Part shown: positions 9,013 through 17,683 of the stretch, one piece after another | How positions within the stretch are numbered: position 1 is the stretch's first letter | Layout of the letters: each line of letters opens with the position of its first letter | Source of the DNA: Bacteroidetes bacterium ADurb.Bin008 | GTDB lineage: Bacteria; Bacteroidota; Bacteroidia; Bacteroidales; Tenuifilaceae | NCBI GenBank assembly: GCA_002071445.1 | Contig: MWFE01000013.1 | Coordinates: forward strand, 62,001-126,000 | Direction of reading: 5' to 3' | DNA: 64,000 nt | Notes under the pieces: model-generated | The model's input: only the letters and a program-made list of their open reading frames with translations | What the model was told of the DNA's origin: nothing | Databases searched by the model: none | Program-made: the position numbers and the translations under genes

Positions 9013-11154
9013 ATGAAAAAAATAAACACATCAGTTTCAATACTCTCATTCTTTGGCTTTATTGCCATAATCGGTTTATGCACCTGCAACCGTCTGGTAA
9101 AGATGGAAGAAAGTATTATTCTCGAGTTGAAGGAACAAGGGCTAACGGCTGAAGTGATAAGTGCCGAGCAATTTTTCAAGGGTATCGTCCCTCACAACTT
9201 CGAAGCCGCGGCCGGTGCATCATACAAACCTTCGCACAACGAAGATCCCAAAATCCCTGCACAGTGCTGGATTGAAACCGGATATGGAACACAAAATGCC
9301 TGTAAATACTGCCATACCGATTACCTTTCGTCCATTGGGCATGGAAACTCTTTCCCCATTGCTGAAGACCAGATTTTTTACAGCTTTCCAAGTTCAAACC
9401 TTAACCGTATTCTTTGGCAAAACATTATCTACCCGCAGAATATTGAGTCCCGGCTGAAAGCCGATGGCATTGAAATTCCCCATATTGACGATGTGGAGTA
9501 CGTGCGGGTTGACAATTGGCTGCCTACCTACAGCAAGGTGCGTGGGGATGGGAACGACAACTGGTTGATTGACCATGACCCTGCAAACAGCTTTGTGCTG
9601 TTCCCGGCGCTCAACCCCAACCACTTGTTCCCCTACAATGCTGACGACCCAACCCATGGCAATGCTCATGGCTACATTGATGAGGAGGGTTTTATTCGCA
9701 ACGAAAGGGAGGAGTACACCGGCTGGCGTGCCGTCAATTTCTTCCCATACGCCATATTCTCGCCACTTACGGGGAGTGTCAGCGGGATCTACATCAGACT
9801 ACCCCGGGAATACATGCAGACCAATGGTAAGCAGGATATAAACACCTATAAACAGAATCTGGATATTCTGGAAAAAAATATCAAAAACCAACCCTGCGAG
9901 TCCACACACTACTTGGGCGATGCTGCACAGGTAAAGGTTAGCAAGGGTTTTTACCCTGTGGGTACCGAATTTGCCCATCCGCTCCACTATGTGGATTTAA
10001 GTGCCGATGGCGAAATGGGCACACAGGTAGATGGCGTTATGGCCGACGGAAACGGTTACCGGTACGAATTTCCCGGCACCCGATCCAAGCGGGTTAAGGA
10101 GATTCGATACATGTACAAGTGGAAAGAAGTAACCCTTGAGGATATTGCAGATAAGGAAAGCGAAGAGGAATTTGATACCTATATCGGTAGAGAGGGTCAG
10201 GGATGGATTGACAACGGAGGGGGGTGGATTATTGCAGCCTACATCGAGAATCGCCATGGCGAGCTGCGCCCGCAAACCACCGAGGAGTTGGCCCAGTGCT
10301 TAGGCTGCCATGCCAGAGTTGGTAACACGGTTGATGCCATTTGGTCGTTTCAGCGCAAGTTGCCGGGCTTGGAGGGATGGGCCGATATGAACTACGGAAA
10401 ATACAACTCCAAATACCCAATGCAAACCAAACTACAGGATTACTACAACGAATCGGCGGGTATGGGCGAATTGGGCTACTTCTTCCATTCGGTTGTGGGA
10501 GCCGATCTGTACGGAATTATGCCACAGGAAATCAGGGATGAACTGATGATTTACGCCAAGGACAATGACCTACAAGGCAAACTTGGCATTGCCTACGATA
10601 TTCATGATGTGTTGGATGACGATGTGCTAAAGGGCCTGGATAGGGAAGAACGGATGCCAAGGCTGTTGGCTCGCCAAAAACTGATGAGGCACTACAGCGC
10701 CCAAAAGGAATACCTGGCGTACAGCAAAGCCGATAATAAGTTCTACATAAAGGGAAATATTTTTTACCCCACTACCACAACCATGAAGGCCAACATACAG
10801 GGTTACCGTAAGGTGGTTCTGGACCAGAGTTTCAACCTGGGAAAGGATGTGTTTGGCACCGAGTCCGACCACGTTCCATTTACCTTCCGGTCCGATGGCC
10901 GGGTTATGGACGAAAAGGGGAATTTAATCCCCACAGGAGCGGTTATCTACAGCCGGCCCTACAACGTTGATGGGGAGGGGATTACCCCAACCGGCATTGT
11001 GGCCACCAACGCCGATGGCGATGTGCTGGACAAAGATGGGGAGCCTGTTGATGCGCTGAAAGAGCCCCAGAAAGCCTATGGGCATTTCTCAACCGGTGGG
11101 ACTTTCGATATTTACTACAACTCCATTATCACGGGCAAACCGGTTGTAAAATAG
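9013..11154 (+). CDS. Dihaem c-type cytochrome-like lipoprotein, unknown role
   Basis: 713 residues. The first 25 form a hydrophobic export signal ending in L-C-T-C25, a weak lipobox, so the protein is probably anchored at the periplasmic or outer face of an envelope membrane. Two CxxCH haem c sites are visible: C97-K-Y-C100-H101 and C429-L-G-C432-H433. The rest is rich in Tyr, Trp, Asp and Gly and reads as a large folded periplasmic domain without recognised repeats. I do not recognise the family. Haem attachment implies a redox job, possibly as electron carrier or oxidoreductase. It is a single-gene unit between the sugar operon and two small lipoproteins on the other strand, with an intrinsic terminator 36 bp after its stop. 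Confidence 0.75.
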   Translation: MKKINTSVSILSFFGFIAIIGLCTCNRLVKMEESIILELKEQGLTAEVISAEQFFKGIVPHNFEAAAGASYKPSHNEDPKIPAQCWIETGYGTQNACKYCHTDYLSSIGHGNSFPIAEDQIFYSFPSSNLNRILWQNIIYPQNIESRLKADGIEIPHIDDVEYVRVDNWLPTYSKVRGDGNDNWLIDHDPANSFVLFPALNPNHLFPYNADDPTHGNAHGYIDEEGFIRNEREEYTGWRAVNFFPYAIFSPLTGSVSGIYIRLPREYMQTNGKQDINTYKQNLDILEKNIKNQPCESTHYLGDAAQVKVSKGFYPVGTEFAHPLHYVDLSADGEMGTQVDGVMADGNGYRYEFPGTRSKRVKEIRYMYKWKEVTLEDIADKESEEEFDTYIGREGQGWIDNGGGWIIAAYIENRHGELRPQTTEELAQCLGCHARVGNTVDAIWSFQRKLPGLEGWADMNYGKYNSKYPMQTKLQDYYNESAGMGELGYFFHSVVGADLYGIMPQEIRDELMIYAKDNDLQGKLGIAYDIHDVLDDDVLKGLDREERMPRLLARQKLMRHYSAQKEYLAYSKADNKFYIKGNIFYPTTTTMKANIQGYRKVVLDQSFNLGKDVFGTESDHVPFTFRSDGRVMDEKGNLIPTGAVIYSRPYNVDGEGITPTGIVATNADGDVLDKDGEPVDALKEPQKAYGHFSTGGTFDIYYNSIITGKPVVK

Positions 11155-11189
11155 GCCCACCGACAAAGGATAACAAATGCAAAAACAAC

Positions 11190-11213
11190 AAAGCCCGCCA
11201 ATAAGCGGGCTTT
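11190..11213. terminator. Bidirectional intrinsic terminator between convergent genes
   Basis: A perfect 9-bp stem, AAAGCCCGC (11190-11198) with GCGGGCTTT (11205-11213), and a 6-nt loop. A-rich and T-rich flanks let it serve the dihaem cytochrome gene on the plus strand and the lipocalin-like gene on the minus strand, whose stop is 21 bp away. Confidence 0.8.
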
Positions 11214-11233
11214 GCTTGTGTTATCGAATATGA

Positions 11234-11659
11234 TTATAACTTGGAAAGCTCAAGAATCAAATTTACTGAAACAGTATAAACTTGCCCTTCAATCTCATAA
11301 CTTTCTTCAAAAGTTGACTCTGCTACAATCTTTTGTAAAGTCTTGGTAGTTAACTTAAAAGTAAAACTGGCCATTTCACCCTCATCAGGGTCATCAAATG
11401 TTATGGTTAAATTATCGCCCGACAGGCTCCATTGAAAAGTACCCCCGTCATCATCTACCCCTGTATTTCCACTAAAGAATTGAATCCAACCCTGATTCGT
11501 TTCTTCTTCATGATGTACCTGCTGCCCATTTAAAAAGGCTGTTGTTGTAACTTTATCAACATTCCATTTACCAACCAAGGTAAACTCCTCCTCCTTTTTA
11601 CAAGAGGTAAATGCAAGGGCAAGAATGCCAACAAATGCTAAGAATTTAAGTGTTTTCAT
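11234..11659 (-). CDS. Small lipocalin-like lipoprotein
   Basis: 141 residues from the ATG at 11659. The frame extends further upstream, but the downstream start is preferred because it places a clean signal peptide at the N-terminus (MKTLKFLAFV...AFTSC20). C20 would be the lipidated cysteine, followed by KKEEE, the acidic/basic tail common in Bacteroidota lipoproteins. The mature part begins LVGKWNVDKV, the opening strand of lipocalin-like lipoproteins common in this phylum, and continues as short beta strands. Ligand and role are unknown. A 9-bp terminator hairpin lies 21 bp beyond the stop. Confidence 0.65.
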   Translation of the reverse strand: MKTLKFLAFVGILALAFTSCKKEEEFTLVGKWNVDKVTTTAFLNGQQVHHEEETNQGWIQFFSGNTGVDDDGGTFQWSLSGDNLTITFDDPDEGEMASFTFKLTTKTLQKIVAESTFEESYEIEGQVYTVSVNLILELSKL

Positions 11660-11756
11660 AGTTTTAAAGTATTTAATAGTTAATAAAAAAGATATAAACG
11701 TCCCTTCCAATTATTATGCCATTACAATAAATAGCCATGGGCGTGAAACCCACGGC

Positions 11757-12086
11757 CTATCCCGACCATGTAAAAGTGAACTGTTCACAAGCGGTCAGGG
11801 TGTATTCCTCTGTCCAGTACCAATGGCTACCCATGTCAATCCACAGCTGTGCTTTTGTGGCCGATATGCTGTGAAAAATATAGCTGGCACCATTGTCAAT
11901 GCGCTGCTCCTCGGTAAATCCCACATCCTCAATCCATAATTTAAAAATAACCGGAATTCCTGAGAAGTTTACTACTTCAATATCGGTGGTATTCTTCCGT
12001 TCGCACTCCTTTATCTCTTCGGTACATGAAAGTAAAAAGGCGGAGAATACAATAATTACGAGTGGTAAAATCAATTGTCTGCGCAT
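11757..12086 (-). CDS. Small lipoprotein of unknown function
   Basis: 109 residues. A hydrophobic signal runs to a lipobox at LLSC21, followed by TEEIKECERK. The rest is a small domain with aromatic residues and two further Cys. I do not recognise a family. The ATG at 12086 lies about 13 bp downstream of the transcription start expected from the TAnnTTTG promoter at 12106-12113, which supports the call as a real gene. It may be transcribed together with the lipocalin-like gene 97 bp downstream. Confidence 0.55.
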   Translation of the reverse strand: MRRQLILPLVIIVFSAFLLSCTEEIKECERKNTTDIEVVNFSGIPVIFKLWIEDVGFTEEQRIDNGASYIFHSISATKAQLWIDMGSHWYWTEEYTLTACEQFTFTWSG

Positions 12087-12105
12087 AGCTATACATTTGA
12101 TTCGA

Positions 12106-12113
12106 CAAAGTTA
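12106..12113 (-). promoter_or_regulatory. Bacteroidota -7 promoter element
   Basis: TAACTTTG on the minus strand, a perfect match to TAnnTTTG, 20 bp before the start codon of the small lipoprotein. No convincing -33 TTTG was seen. Confidence 0.5.
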
Positions 12114-12520
12114 GTAACATTTCAACGCTTATTCTACTACTTAAAAAAAATGAAACTTTTAAAGTTTTGTTCCTTAGCCCCAGTTTTTTCCTTATATATC
12201 CGGAAATCGCCAATGGATTGACCATTTTCTTGAACAATATCGAACTCAACCAGCGAAAAGCAATATATTGGTGTCTTCATACCATATTACCCTAACCTTT
12301 ATAAGTTAAATGCTATGGTTAATAAAAGCAATAAACATCCCGTTCCCGAATGTCATCATGCGTTTAAATTAGAAAAATGCCATTATCTTTATAGCTGCTA
12401 AAGAAATATGAGCCGTACAATTTCTTACAGCATAAGGCTTTGAAAGAATGATTCCTCGGTTTATGCCATGATTAAGGATTTTCGCTTGGCATTTAAAATG
12501 AATACAAAAGTTGACTTGCA
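12114..12520. other. Intergenic region, 407 bp, no gene seen
   Basis: Divergent spacer between a lipoprotein gene (minus) and the FtsE-type gene (plus). It is AT-rich and carries no credible ORF or tRNA. The near-match TATCTTTA at about 12379-12386 could be the -7 element for the FtsE-type gene, but it is imperfect and over 130 bp from the start codon. Confidence 0.4.
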
Positions 12521-13231
12521 ATGGCACTGGATACAATTATTGAATTTAAGAACGCCTCCATCTTTCAGGACGACAATCTTGTTCTGTCCGATGTGAACCT
12601 GAAAGTAGGCAAGGGCGAGTTCATCTACATCATCGGCAAGGTTGGGAGCGGGAAAACCAGCCTCATAAAGACCATCAATGCCGAGTTGCCCCTTATTAAG
12701 GGCGAGGGGGTTGTTTCGGGTTATGCCCTTCATAAACTTCGACGAAGTCAAATTCCATACCTGCGTAGGAAACTTGGCATTGTGTTTCAGGATTTTCAGC
12801 TGCTTACCGACCGCACCGTGGAGGACAATCTGCTATTTGTTCTTCGCGCCACCGGTTGGAAAAATAAGCAGGCCATGAGGCAGCGGATTGACGATGTGCT
12901 GGAAAAGGTTGGGCTGAAGCACAAGGATTTTAAGATGACCCACCAGCTGTCGGGTGGCGAACAGCAGCGCGTTGTCATTGCCCGTGCACTGCTCAACAAC
13001 CCCGAAATTATCCTTGCCGACGAGCCCACCGGCAATCTCGACCCCGACACTTCCGATGAGATTATGCAGATTCTTTTCGATATTGCCTCCACGGGGCGAG
13101 CCGTGATAATGGCTACGCACAACTACAGCCTCCTCAAGAAGTTTCCGTCAAAAACATTACGCTGCGAGAAGACCAGACTGGAAGAGACCGAGCACACCTC
13201 GGAGATTGATTTCGAGAGCCTGATGGAGTAA
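12521..13231 (+). CDS. ftsE: FtsE-type ABC ATPase
   Basis: 236 residues, a single ABC nucleotide-binding domain with Walker [10 protein letters not shown] (about 39-47), Q-loop VFQDFQLL, signature LSGGEQQRV, Walker B IILADEP and the H-loop MATHNYSLL. The family consensus FQDFQLL and [10 protein letters not shown] are typical of FtsE. FtsE works with the membrane protein FtsX to activate septal peptidoglycan hydrolases. No ftsX lies beside it, so FtsX must be encoded elsewhere or the ATPase has another partner such as a LolD-like or MacB-like permease. The stop codon abuts the stop of the convergent gene with no spacer. Confidence 0.75.
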   Translation: MALDTIIEFKNASIFQDDNLVLSDVNLKVGKGEFIYIIGKVGSGKTSLIKTINAELPLIKGEGVVSGYALHKLRRSQIPYLRRKLGIVFQDFQLLTDRTVEDNLLFVLRATGWKNKQAMRQRIDDVLEKVGLKHKDFKMTHQLSGGEQQRVVIARALLNNPEIILADEPTGNLDPDTSDEIMQILFDIASTGRAVIMATHNYSLLKKFPSKTLRCEKTRLEETEHTSEIDFESLME

Positions 13232-14332
13232 CTACACAAACGCACAATCGCCATCGCCCTCAAGAAAGGCCATGGCATCGCCAAACTCTTCTATTAGGCT
13301 ATTGGTAGTAAAATAGTTTCGTCTCTGCTTGAGCGAGAGCATGCCAAAAGGCATTAGCCTTTTCAGCCGTTTCCCAATCAAATGATGGTATGTGGTAATT
13401 CTGCAAGCACCAAGCTTCAGTGCATGATGCATAATGGCCCTGGCCAAGTACAACTCCTCACCATCCATGCAGCAAATGTAGGGAGTGGTGATATACCTAT
13501 GGTTCAGATTCAGCATAAGGAACCCCACCAAACGGTTATCCCTGAAAACCTTTACCAGCATACTCTCGAATCGCTTAGGGGAGGATGAGAAAAAGTATTT
13601 TTGCCCCATCCTGTCGCCGGCAGGCGATGAAACCAGCCACGGATAGGACAAAATCCACCTTAGCTCAGCCTTGCCACGTTGGGTAGCTGTTAGGTTGGTG
13701 GCTTCCTTAAACAGTTTTGCAACCTCCTGGTCGGGTATTTTCAAGTATTCGTACTGAATACCTCGTCCCAACCCAATGGAGTGTAAGTATAGCGGAACGG
13801 GGTTGAAAATCTTGAAGAGCGCATCGGAAAATTGCCATAAAGGCTTGAAGGCGCTGAACAGCCTGCTTTTTTTGCTAAGCACCTCCGCCAGACATGGGCG
13901 GATATATATCCGATAACCATCCAGAGTGAAGGCTCTCGCAAAGCTGCCCGACTTGTCGTAAACCGCCTTGGATTCCTCGGCGTAGTTGGTGAACAGCAAC
14001 CGATTGTTCCAATCGGGCATGGCACTTTGCAGTAGCTCGGTGGCGATTCCCTGCCGCCGTAAATTGGGATCAACCCAATTGCCACTGAGCCAGCCAACCT
14101 TAACAGATTCATTACCACGGGTAATGAAATCGGGGAGGATGGTGCGATAGCCCACCAGTTTTCCGTCTAAGTATGCCAGGTAGAGAACAACATCCGATGG
14201 CGAACAGCGGGGGTTGTTTATGTACGACAGCGCCCTGTGACGGCTTATGGGTATTTGCTCCCATTGGGCATAGCCGGGGGCTAAGACCAGCTCGCCCAGC
14301 TCGGAAATGCTTACTTTTTTAATGCTTATCAT
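13232..14332 (-). CDS. GNAT-type acyltransferase, last gene of an envelope-glycan operon
   Basis: 366 residues. An N-terminal GNAT domain shows the strand-turn LAYLDGKLVGYRTI and an acetyl-CoA-binding loop VDPNLRRQGIATELL near residues 90-104. The C-terminal half is a second GNAT-like or FemAB-like region without a clear pyrophosphate loop. The start overlaps the stop of the upstream deacetylase gene by 4 bp. Its neighbours (two deacetylase-like proteins and another acyltransferase) suggest modification of a surface polysaccharide or lipid-linked sugar, probably at the cytoplasmic membrane. The acceptor is unknown. Confidence 0.6.
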   Translation of the reverse strand: MISIKKVSISELGELVLAPGYAQWEQIPISRHRALSYINNPRCSPSDVVLYLAYLDGKLVGYRTILPDFITRGNESVKVGWLSGNWVDPNLRRQGIATELLQSAMPDWNNRLLFTNYAEESKAVYDKSGSFARAFTLDGYRIYIRPCLAEVLSKKSRLFSAFKPLWQFSDALFKIFNPVPLYLHSIGLGRGIQYEYLKIPDQEVAKLFKEATNLTATQRGKAELRWILSYPWLVSSPAGDRMGQKYFFSSSPKRFESMLVKVFRDNRLVGFLMLNLNHRYITTPYICCMDGEELYLARAIMHHALKLGACRITTYHHLIGKRLKRLMPFGMLSLKQRRNYFTTNSLIEEFGDAMAFLEGDGDCAFV

Positions 14333-15354
14333 TGGGGTATGGACATTTTATGCTTACCTACAATTCGCTTTGCGGCATAGTAAAGATACTCGCCCCCAAG
14401 AATCCGGCGAGCCCCGTACTTTTTCACTTCCATGGGGATTCGCTGCACTATCGCGGGGGATGGCATTAACTTCAGGCCGGCCGTGCCAAACATCACATCA
14501 AAACTTTGGGGTTTATCCCTCAGGAAATGCCTGTAAAACCCGGCTGCAACCCCGTAATCGGTAAAGGGAAATGCAAACATTCGCGGCTGATTGGGAATAT
14601 TCCGTTCCACCCATTCCAAACTCTGCTCAACCTCGGCTATCTGGCTTTCCACGGGCAGATTGGCAAACAGGGGGTGGCTGTAGCTGTGCGCCCCTATGGT
14701 AAAACCCTTTTGGGCCAGCGATTGCAACTCATCTAGGGTGAGGTATGGTCTGACACTCTGCAAATAACCCTTTAAATCAACCCCAAGGGCATGGGCAATA
14801 CTCTCGATGGTGGGCACCTCGTGGGCACCGAGCGTGAATAGCCGTTCTGTAAAATATTTAGCTCCATGCGCTCTCTCACCCCAAAGGGTGACAGTAAAAT
14901 CGGGTGCCACAAAGGCATCGCCCGCCTGCACAACGCTATGGGCTATAAGGCTCTGCTTGCATCGGTAGAGCATATCAACGTTGTCAATAAATGCGGGGGT
15001 TACAAAAAATGTTGCCGGTATTCCCTTTTCCAAAAGGATGGGGGCAATCACCTGTGCAACCTCGCGGAATCCGTCGTCGAAGCTGAGGTACAGGGCGGGC
15101 TTAGGCAAACGTTTTTGCCCCGAAATTACCAAGGGTACCTCGGCTGCGGATATGGGAATATAGTGCTTCAGCATGAAATCCAAATCCTTGGCAAAATCAT
15201 GGGGGCTGACAACGGGATAGAGATGTTTGATGTGGGCAGGGCAATCGTCGGAAACCAGATGGTAAAAGGGTGCAATCAACTTAAATCCACCGCAGCGGGT
15301 GAGCCACCGAAACGGCAACAGAGCCGATGCAGAGTAGAAGAAGCGTTTAATCAT
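14329..15354 (-). CDS. NodB-type polysaccharide deacetylase
   Basis: 341 residues. The NodB homology domain starts with YLSFDDGF (about 89-96), which supplies the catalytic Asp and metal Asp, and continues with ATFFVTP and the metal-binding HSYSH motif (GAHSYSHPLF). These enzymes are metal-dependent and remove N- or O-acetyl groups from glycans. There is no strong signal peptide, so location is uncertain. The start and stop codons overlap those of both neighbours by 4 bp, giving translational coupling. Catalytic residues appear intact; the substrate is not known. Confidence 0.75.
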   Translation of the reverse strand: MIKRFFYSASALLPFRWLTRCGGFKLIAPFYHLVSDDCPAHIKHLYPVVSPHDFAKDLDFMLKHYIPISAAEVPLVISGQKRLPKPALYLSFDDGFREVAQVIAPILLEKGIPATFFVTPAFIDNVDMLYRCKQSLIAHSVVQAGDAFVAPDFTVTLWGERAHGAKYFTERLFTLGAHEVPTIESIAHALGVDLKGYLQSVRPYLTLDELQSLAQKGFTIGAHSYSHPLFANLPVESQIAEVEQSLEWVERNIPNQPRMFAFPFTDYGVAAGFYRHFLRDKPQSFDVMFGTAGLKLMPSPAIVQRIPMEVKKYGARRILGGEYLYYAAKRIVGKHKMSIPQ

Positions 15355-16259
15355 CGCCTGAATATCTTTAGAATTAAGGGCAAGCGATTAATCACCAGGC
15401 GGTTATACTCACAAGGTGTGGCTCCGAACCCTTTGTAAAACCGTGCTATGGATTCAATATCCGACCCTTCAAAATCGAGGATAAGGGGCGTTTCGGAATG
15501 GAGATTTATGAAATGATCAACCAGTGCAAACATGGCCCTCTGCTCAAGACCCTCCTTACCGGACGAGGCCAAAAGGTATATGGCCTTGCCATTGGAAATG
15601 AGGAAGAACGCTGAGGCACACAGCTCGTTGCGTTGGGTATAGGCACCCAAAAGTTGCCCCACACCGCGCTCCAACGACTGGGTCATTATCCTTGTTAGCA
15701 TCTGGAATTGCTTCTTCTTAAGGGGTACAATCAGGCTTTCACGTTTTAAATCCAGCATTTGCATGGGGGTAACCCCCTTTGAAATGGTTATGCCATGTGC
15801 CACTGCCCTGGAGATATTCCTTTTGGTGTTGGTAGAGTACCGCCCCGAGAGAACGGGATAGGTCTCTATGAGGTCGAGGTGGTGGGTGATCCGACCAATT
15901 ACTTTGGCTGAGGGGTAGTCAACCCTGAGGTACGTGTTCAGTTGTATGGAAATGTATTTGAACTTCGCCGGAATGGCATCGAGAAACCTTGAAACCAGCT
16001 CGGGCGTGATATGCCCTGTGGAGAACAAACCCAGCTGCTGCGTGAAGTATGGCTGATAGAGGTAGTGTATCCCGAATTTCACGTTGTGAACCAGCGGAAA
16101 CACCGATTGATAATCATCTGCAACAAGCGCATCCCAACCATGTGCAACGATATCCAAATACCACGAGTAGGCATACACCATTCCGTTCACGGAACCGGCA
16201 ATGCACTCATCCCATTTCCGGGTATCAACCTCGTGGCGTTTAACGTATGAAATATTCAA
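15351..16259 (-). CDS. FemAB/GNAT-like acyltransferase
   Basis: 302 residues with the aromatic-rich N-terminus (NGMVYAYSWYLDIVAHGWDALV) typical of a Bacteroidota family related to FemAB and GNAT transferases. The C-terminal GNAT-like half includes SAFFLISNGKAIYLLAS followed by MFALVDHFI and FEGSDIESIARFYKGFG. FemAB relatives transfer an aminoacyl or acyl group to a lipid- or polysaccharide-linked acceptor. Acceptor and donor cannot be read here. The gene is 2 bp downstream of the preceding deacetylase-like gene and overlaps the next one by 4 bp. Confidence 0.6.
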   Translation of the reverse strand: MNISYVKRHEVDTRKWDECIAGSVNGMVYAYSWYLDIVAHGWDALVADDYQSVFPLVHNVKFGIHYLYQPYFTQQLGLFSTGHITPELVSRFLDAIPAKFKYISIQLNTYLRVDYPSAKVIGRITHHLDLIETYPVLSGRYSTNTKRNISRAVAHGITISKGVTPMQMLDLKRESLIVPLKKKQFQMLTRIMTQSLERGVGQLLGAYTQRNELCASAFFLISNGKAIYLLASSGKEGLEQRAMFALVDHFINLHSETPLILDFEGSDIESIARFYKGFGATPCEYNRLVINRLPLILKIFRR

Positions 16260-16261
16260 TG

Positions 16262-17566
16262 CTACATGGCTTTTACACGGTTAACAATTTCGCCCAAAAC
16301 ATTCTCCCACCCTTTCCACTCGTTGATGCCCGACAACGATTCGTTGTGCCACAGCGTTGAGAAGGTTCCACCCACCCGCTTGACCCGTTGGGCCAATTCA
16401 AGGGTTCGCTGAGCGGCAGTTTGGGCATTGCACCCCATGGTGAGCAAGGCCCTGTCCATCACCTGAAAGGGAACGATGGTCAAAGGTAGCTCTTTTTCAT
16501 CCATCAGGTCGTAAAACCTGAATGGGGTGCAGGTACTTGCCCGAAACCCGATGGCATTGGAATAACCCATGGAGTATTCGTGGGTGATACCCAGCCCGGC
16601 AAGCAGCCTGTGAGTGTGCGGCATGCGAAAACGAAGGTAATGCTGACGGCTGGCCGTTATGGGCTGGCCAACCACCTCCGACAGACCGTTCAACTCTTCC
16701 CTAACCGTCTGCAACACGTCTCCCGAGGCATAGGAGGGGTGAATGCCAACCCGATATTCCGAAGCAATGCGCTTTATAAGGGCTTGCATCGATTGGTTAC
16801 CTAGCGGAACGCTTTTGTCAAATCTCCCTCGCTTACCACCCAGCATAAACCAAACGGCATCAGGGCATTGGATTAGGATTTGGAATAGCCTATGGTAAGT
16901 ATCGAAGGGGTCGGGGCGGGAACCCAAAAATACTGCCAAACGTCCTGCAAAATCAGCAAAACGAAAATGGACCAAGGCTTTGCCAAGCCCAAGGCATGAT
17001 TGCAGCAATCCCCTGTGCTTGAATGCATAGGCATTGTCAATATCAATGGTGGGGATGAACTGGAAACTCCTCTCCTTAATGGCAACGTCGGGAAATTTTT
17101 GTTTAATAATGGTTTCCAGCTCTTTGACCCACATATCCACCAGGGGAATCTCCAAAAAACTCTCCCTGTGCGCCAAACTTGCAGTGGAAGGGAAGCGTCT
17201 ATGCTCATCACTTTCAAATGGCAGATACTCCTCGTACCTCGAAATCAGGTAGAATGCTGCGGCGAATAAATCGAATGGAATTTGGGCATGAGGGTTGGTT
17301 TCGAAAAATATGGGAACCGAATTCCAACAACCCATCGTTACCGCTTGTCGGGTTATGCCCGATTCGCCAAGTAGCCCATGCGGGCTAATGCTGATGGCAT
17401 CGTCGAACTCCACATCGCCATAGGCGATTTTTGCACCCGCAAAACTGCTGAATTGATCGCGATTCTCCGTAAGAACCACCTCAAATCCAAGCATCTCGCC
17501 CAGTATGTGTTGAGTGATATACTGCAAACGGGGGGTTACCGAATCGGCCCAAACAGCTATATGCAT
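16262..17566 (-). CDS. Deacetylase-like protein with Bacteroidota-specific N-terminal domain
   Basis: 434 residues and the first gene of the four-gene operon. The N-terminal ~200 residues (AVWADSVTPRLQYI...) form a domain seen in Bacteroidota polysaccharide deacetylase family proteins (DUF7033-like, named from memory). The C-terminal half is a divergent NodB fold: PTIDIDNAYAF carries the Asp pair, GIHPSY replaces the usual HSxxH motif, and RxHYLRFRMP with HEYSMGY follow. Because the metal site looks altered, activity as a deacetylase is uncertain. With its three followers it probably makes or edits a surface glycan. No good promoter match was found in the 235 bp upstream. Confidence 0.6.
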   Translation of the reverse strand: MHIAVWADSVTPRLQYITQHILGEMLGFEVVLTENRDQFSSFAGAKIAYGDVEFDDAISISPHGLLGESGITRQAVTMGCWNSVPIFFETNPHAQIPFDLFAAAFYLISRYEEYLPFESDEHRRFPSTASLAHRESFLEIPLVDMWVKELETIIKQKFPDVAIKERSFQFIPTIDIDNAYAFKHRGLLQSCLGLGKALVHFRFADFAGRLAVFLGSRPDPFDTYHRLFQILIQCPDAVWFMLGGKRGRFDKSVPLGNQSMQALIKRIASEYRVGIHPSYASGDVLQTVREELNGLSEVVGQPITASRQHYLRFRMPHTHRLLAGLGITHEYSMGYSNAIGFRASTCTPFRFYDLMDEKELPLTIVPFQVMDRALLTMGCNAQTAAQRTLELAQRVKRVGGTFSTLWHNESLSGINEWKGWENVLGEIVNRVKAM

Positions 17567-17669
17567 AGTTGTTGACTATTATCTAGCTAAAATACCCATT
17601 TAATAGAAAAATATTGTGCCCACGACCGAAAATAGGCAGTAGTTTGTTCCCATTTAACAATAATTTTTA

Positions 17670-17677
17670 TACTTTTG
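17670..17677 (+). promoter_or_regulatory. Bacteroidota -7 element for mgtE
   Basis: TACTTTTG, a perfect TAnnTTTG match. A TTTG at 17643-17646 is 23 bp upstream, slightly too far for an ideal -33. A start near 17684 would give a leader of about 118 nt before the mgtE ATG. Confidence 0.6.
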
Positions 17678-17683
17678 CAGCCA

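Noticed and set aside
11977-12249. Minus-strand 90-codon frame overlapping the small lipoprotein gene
   Set aside because: It overlaps a better candidate with a lipobox and promoter, and its sequence shows no domain or signal of its own.
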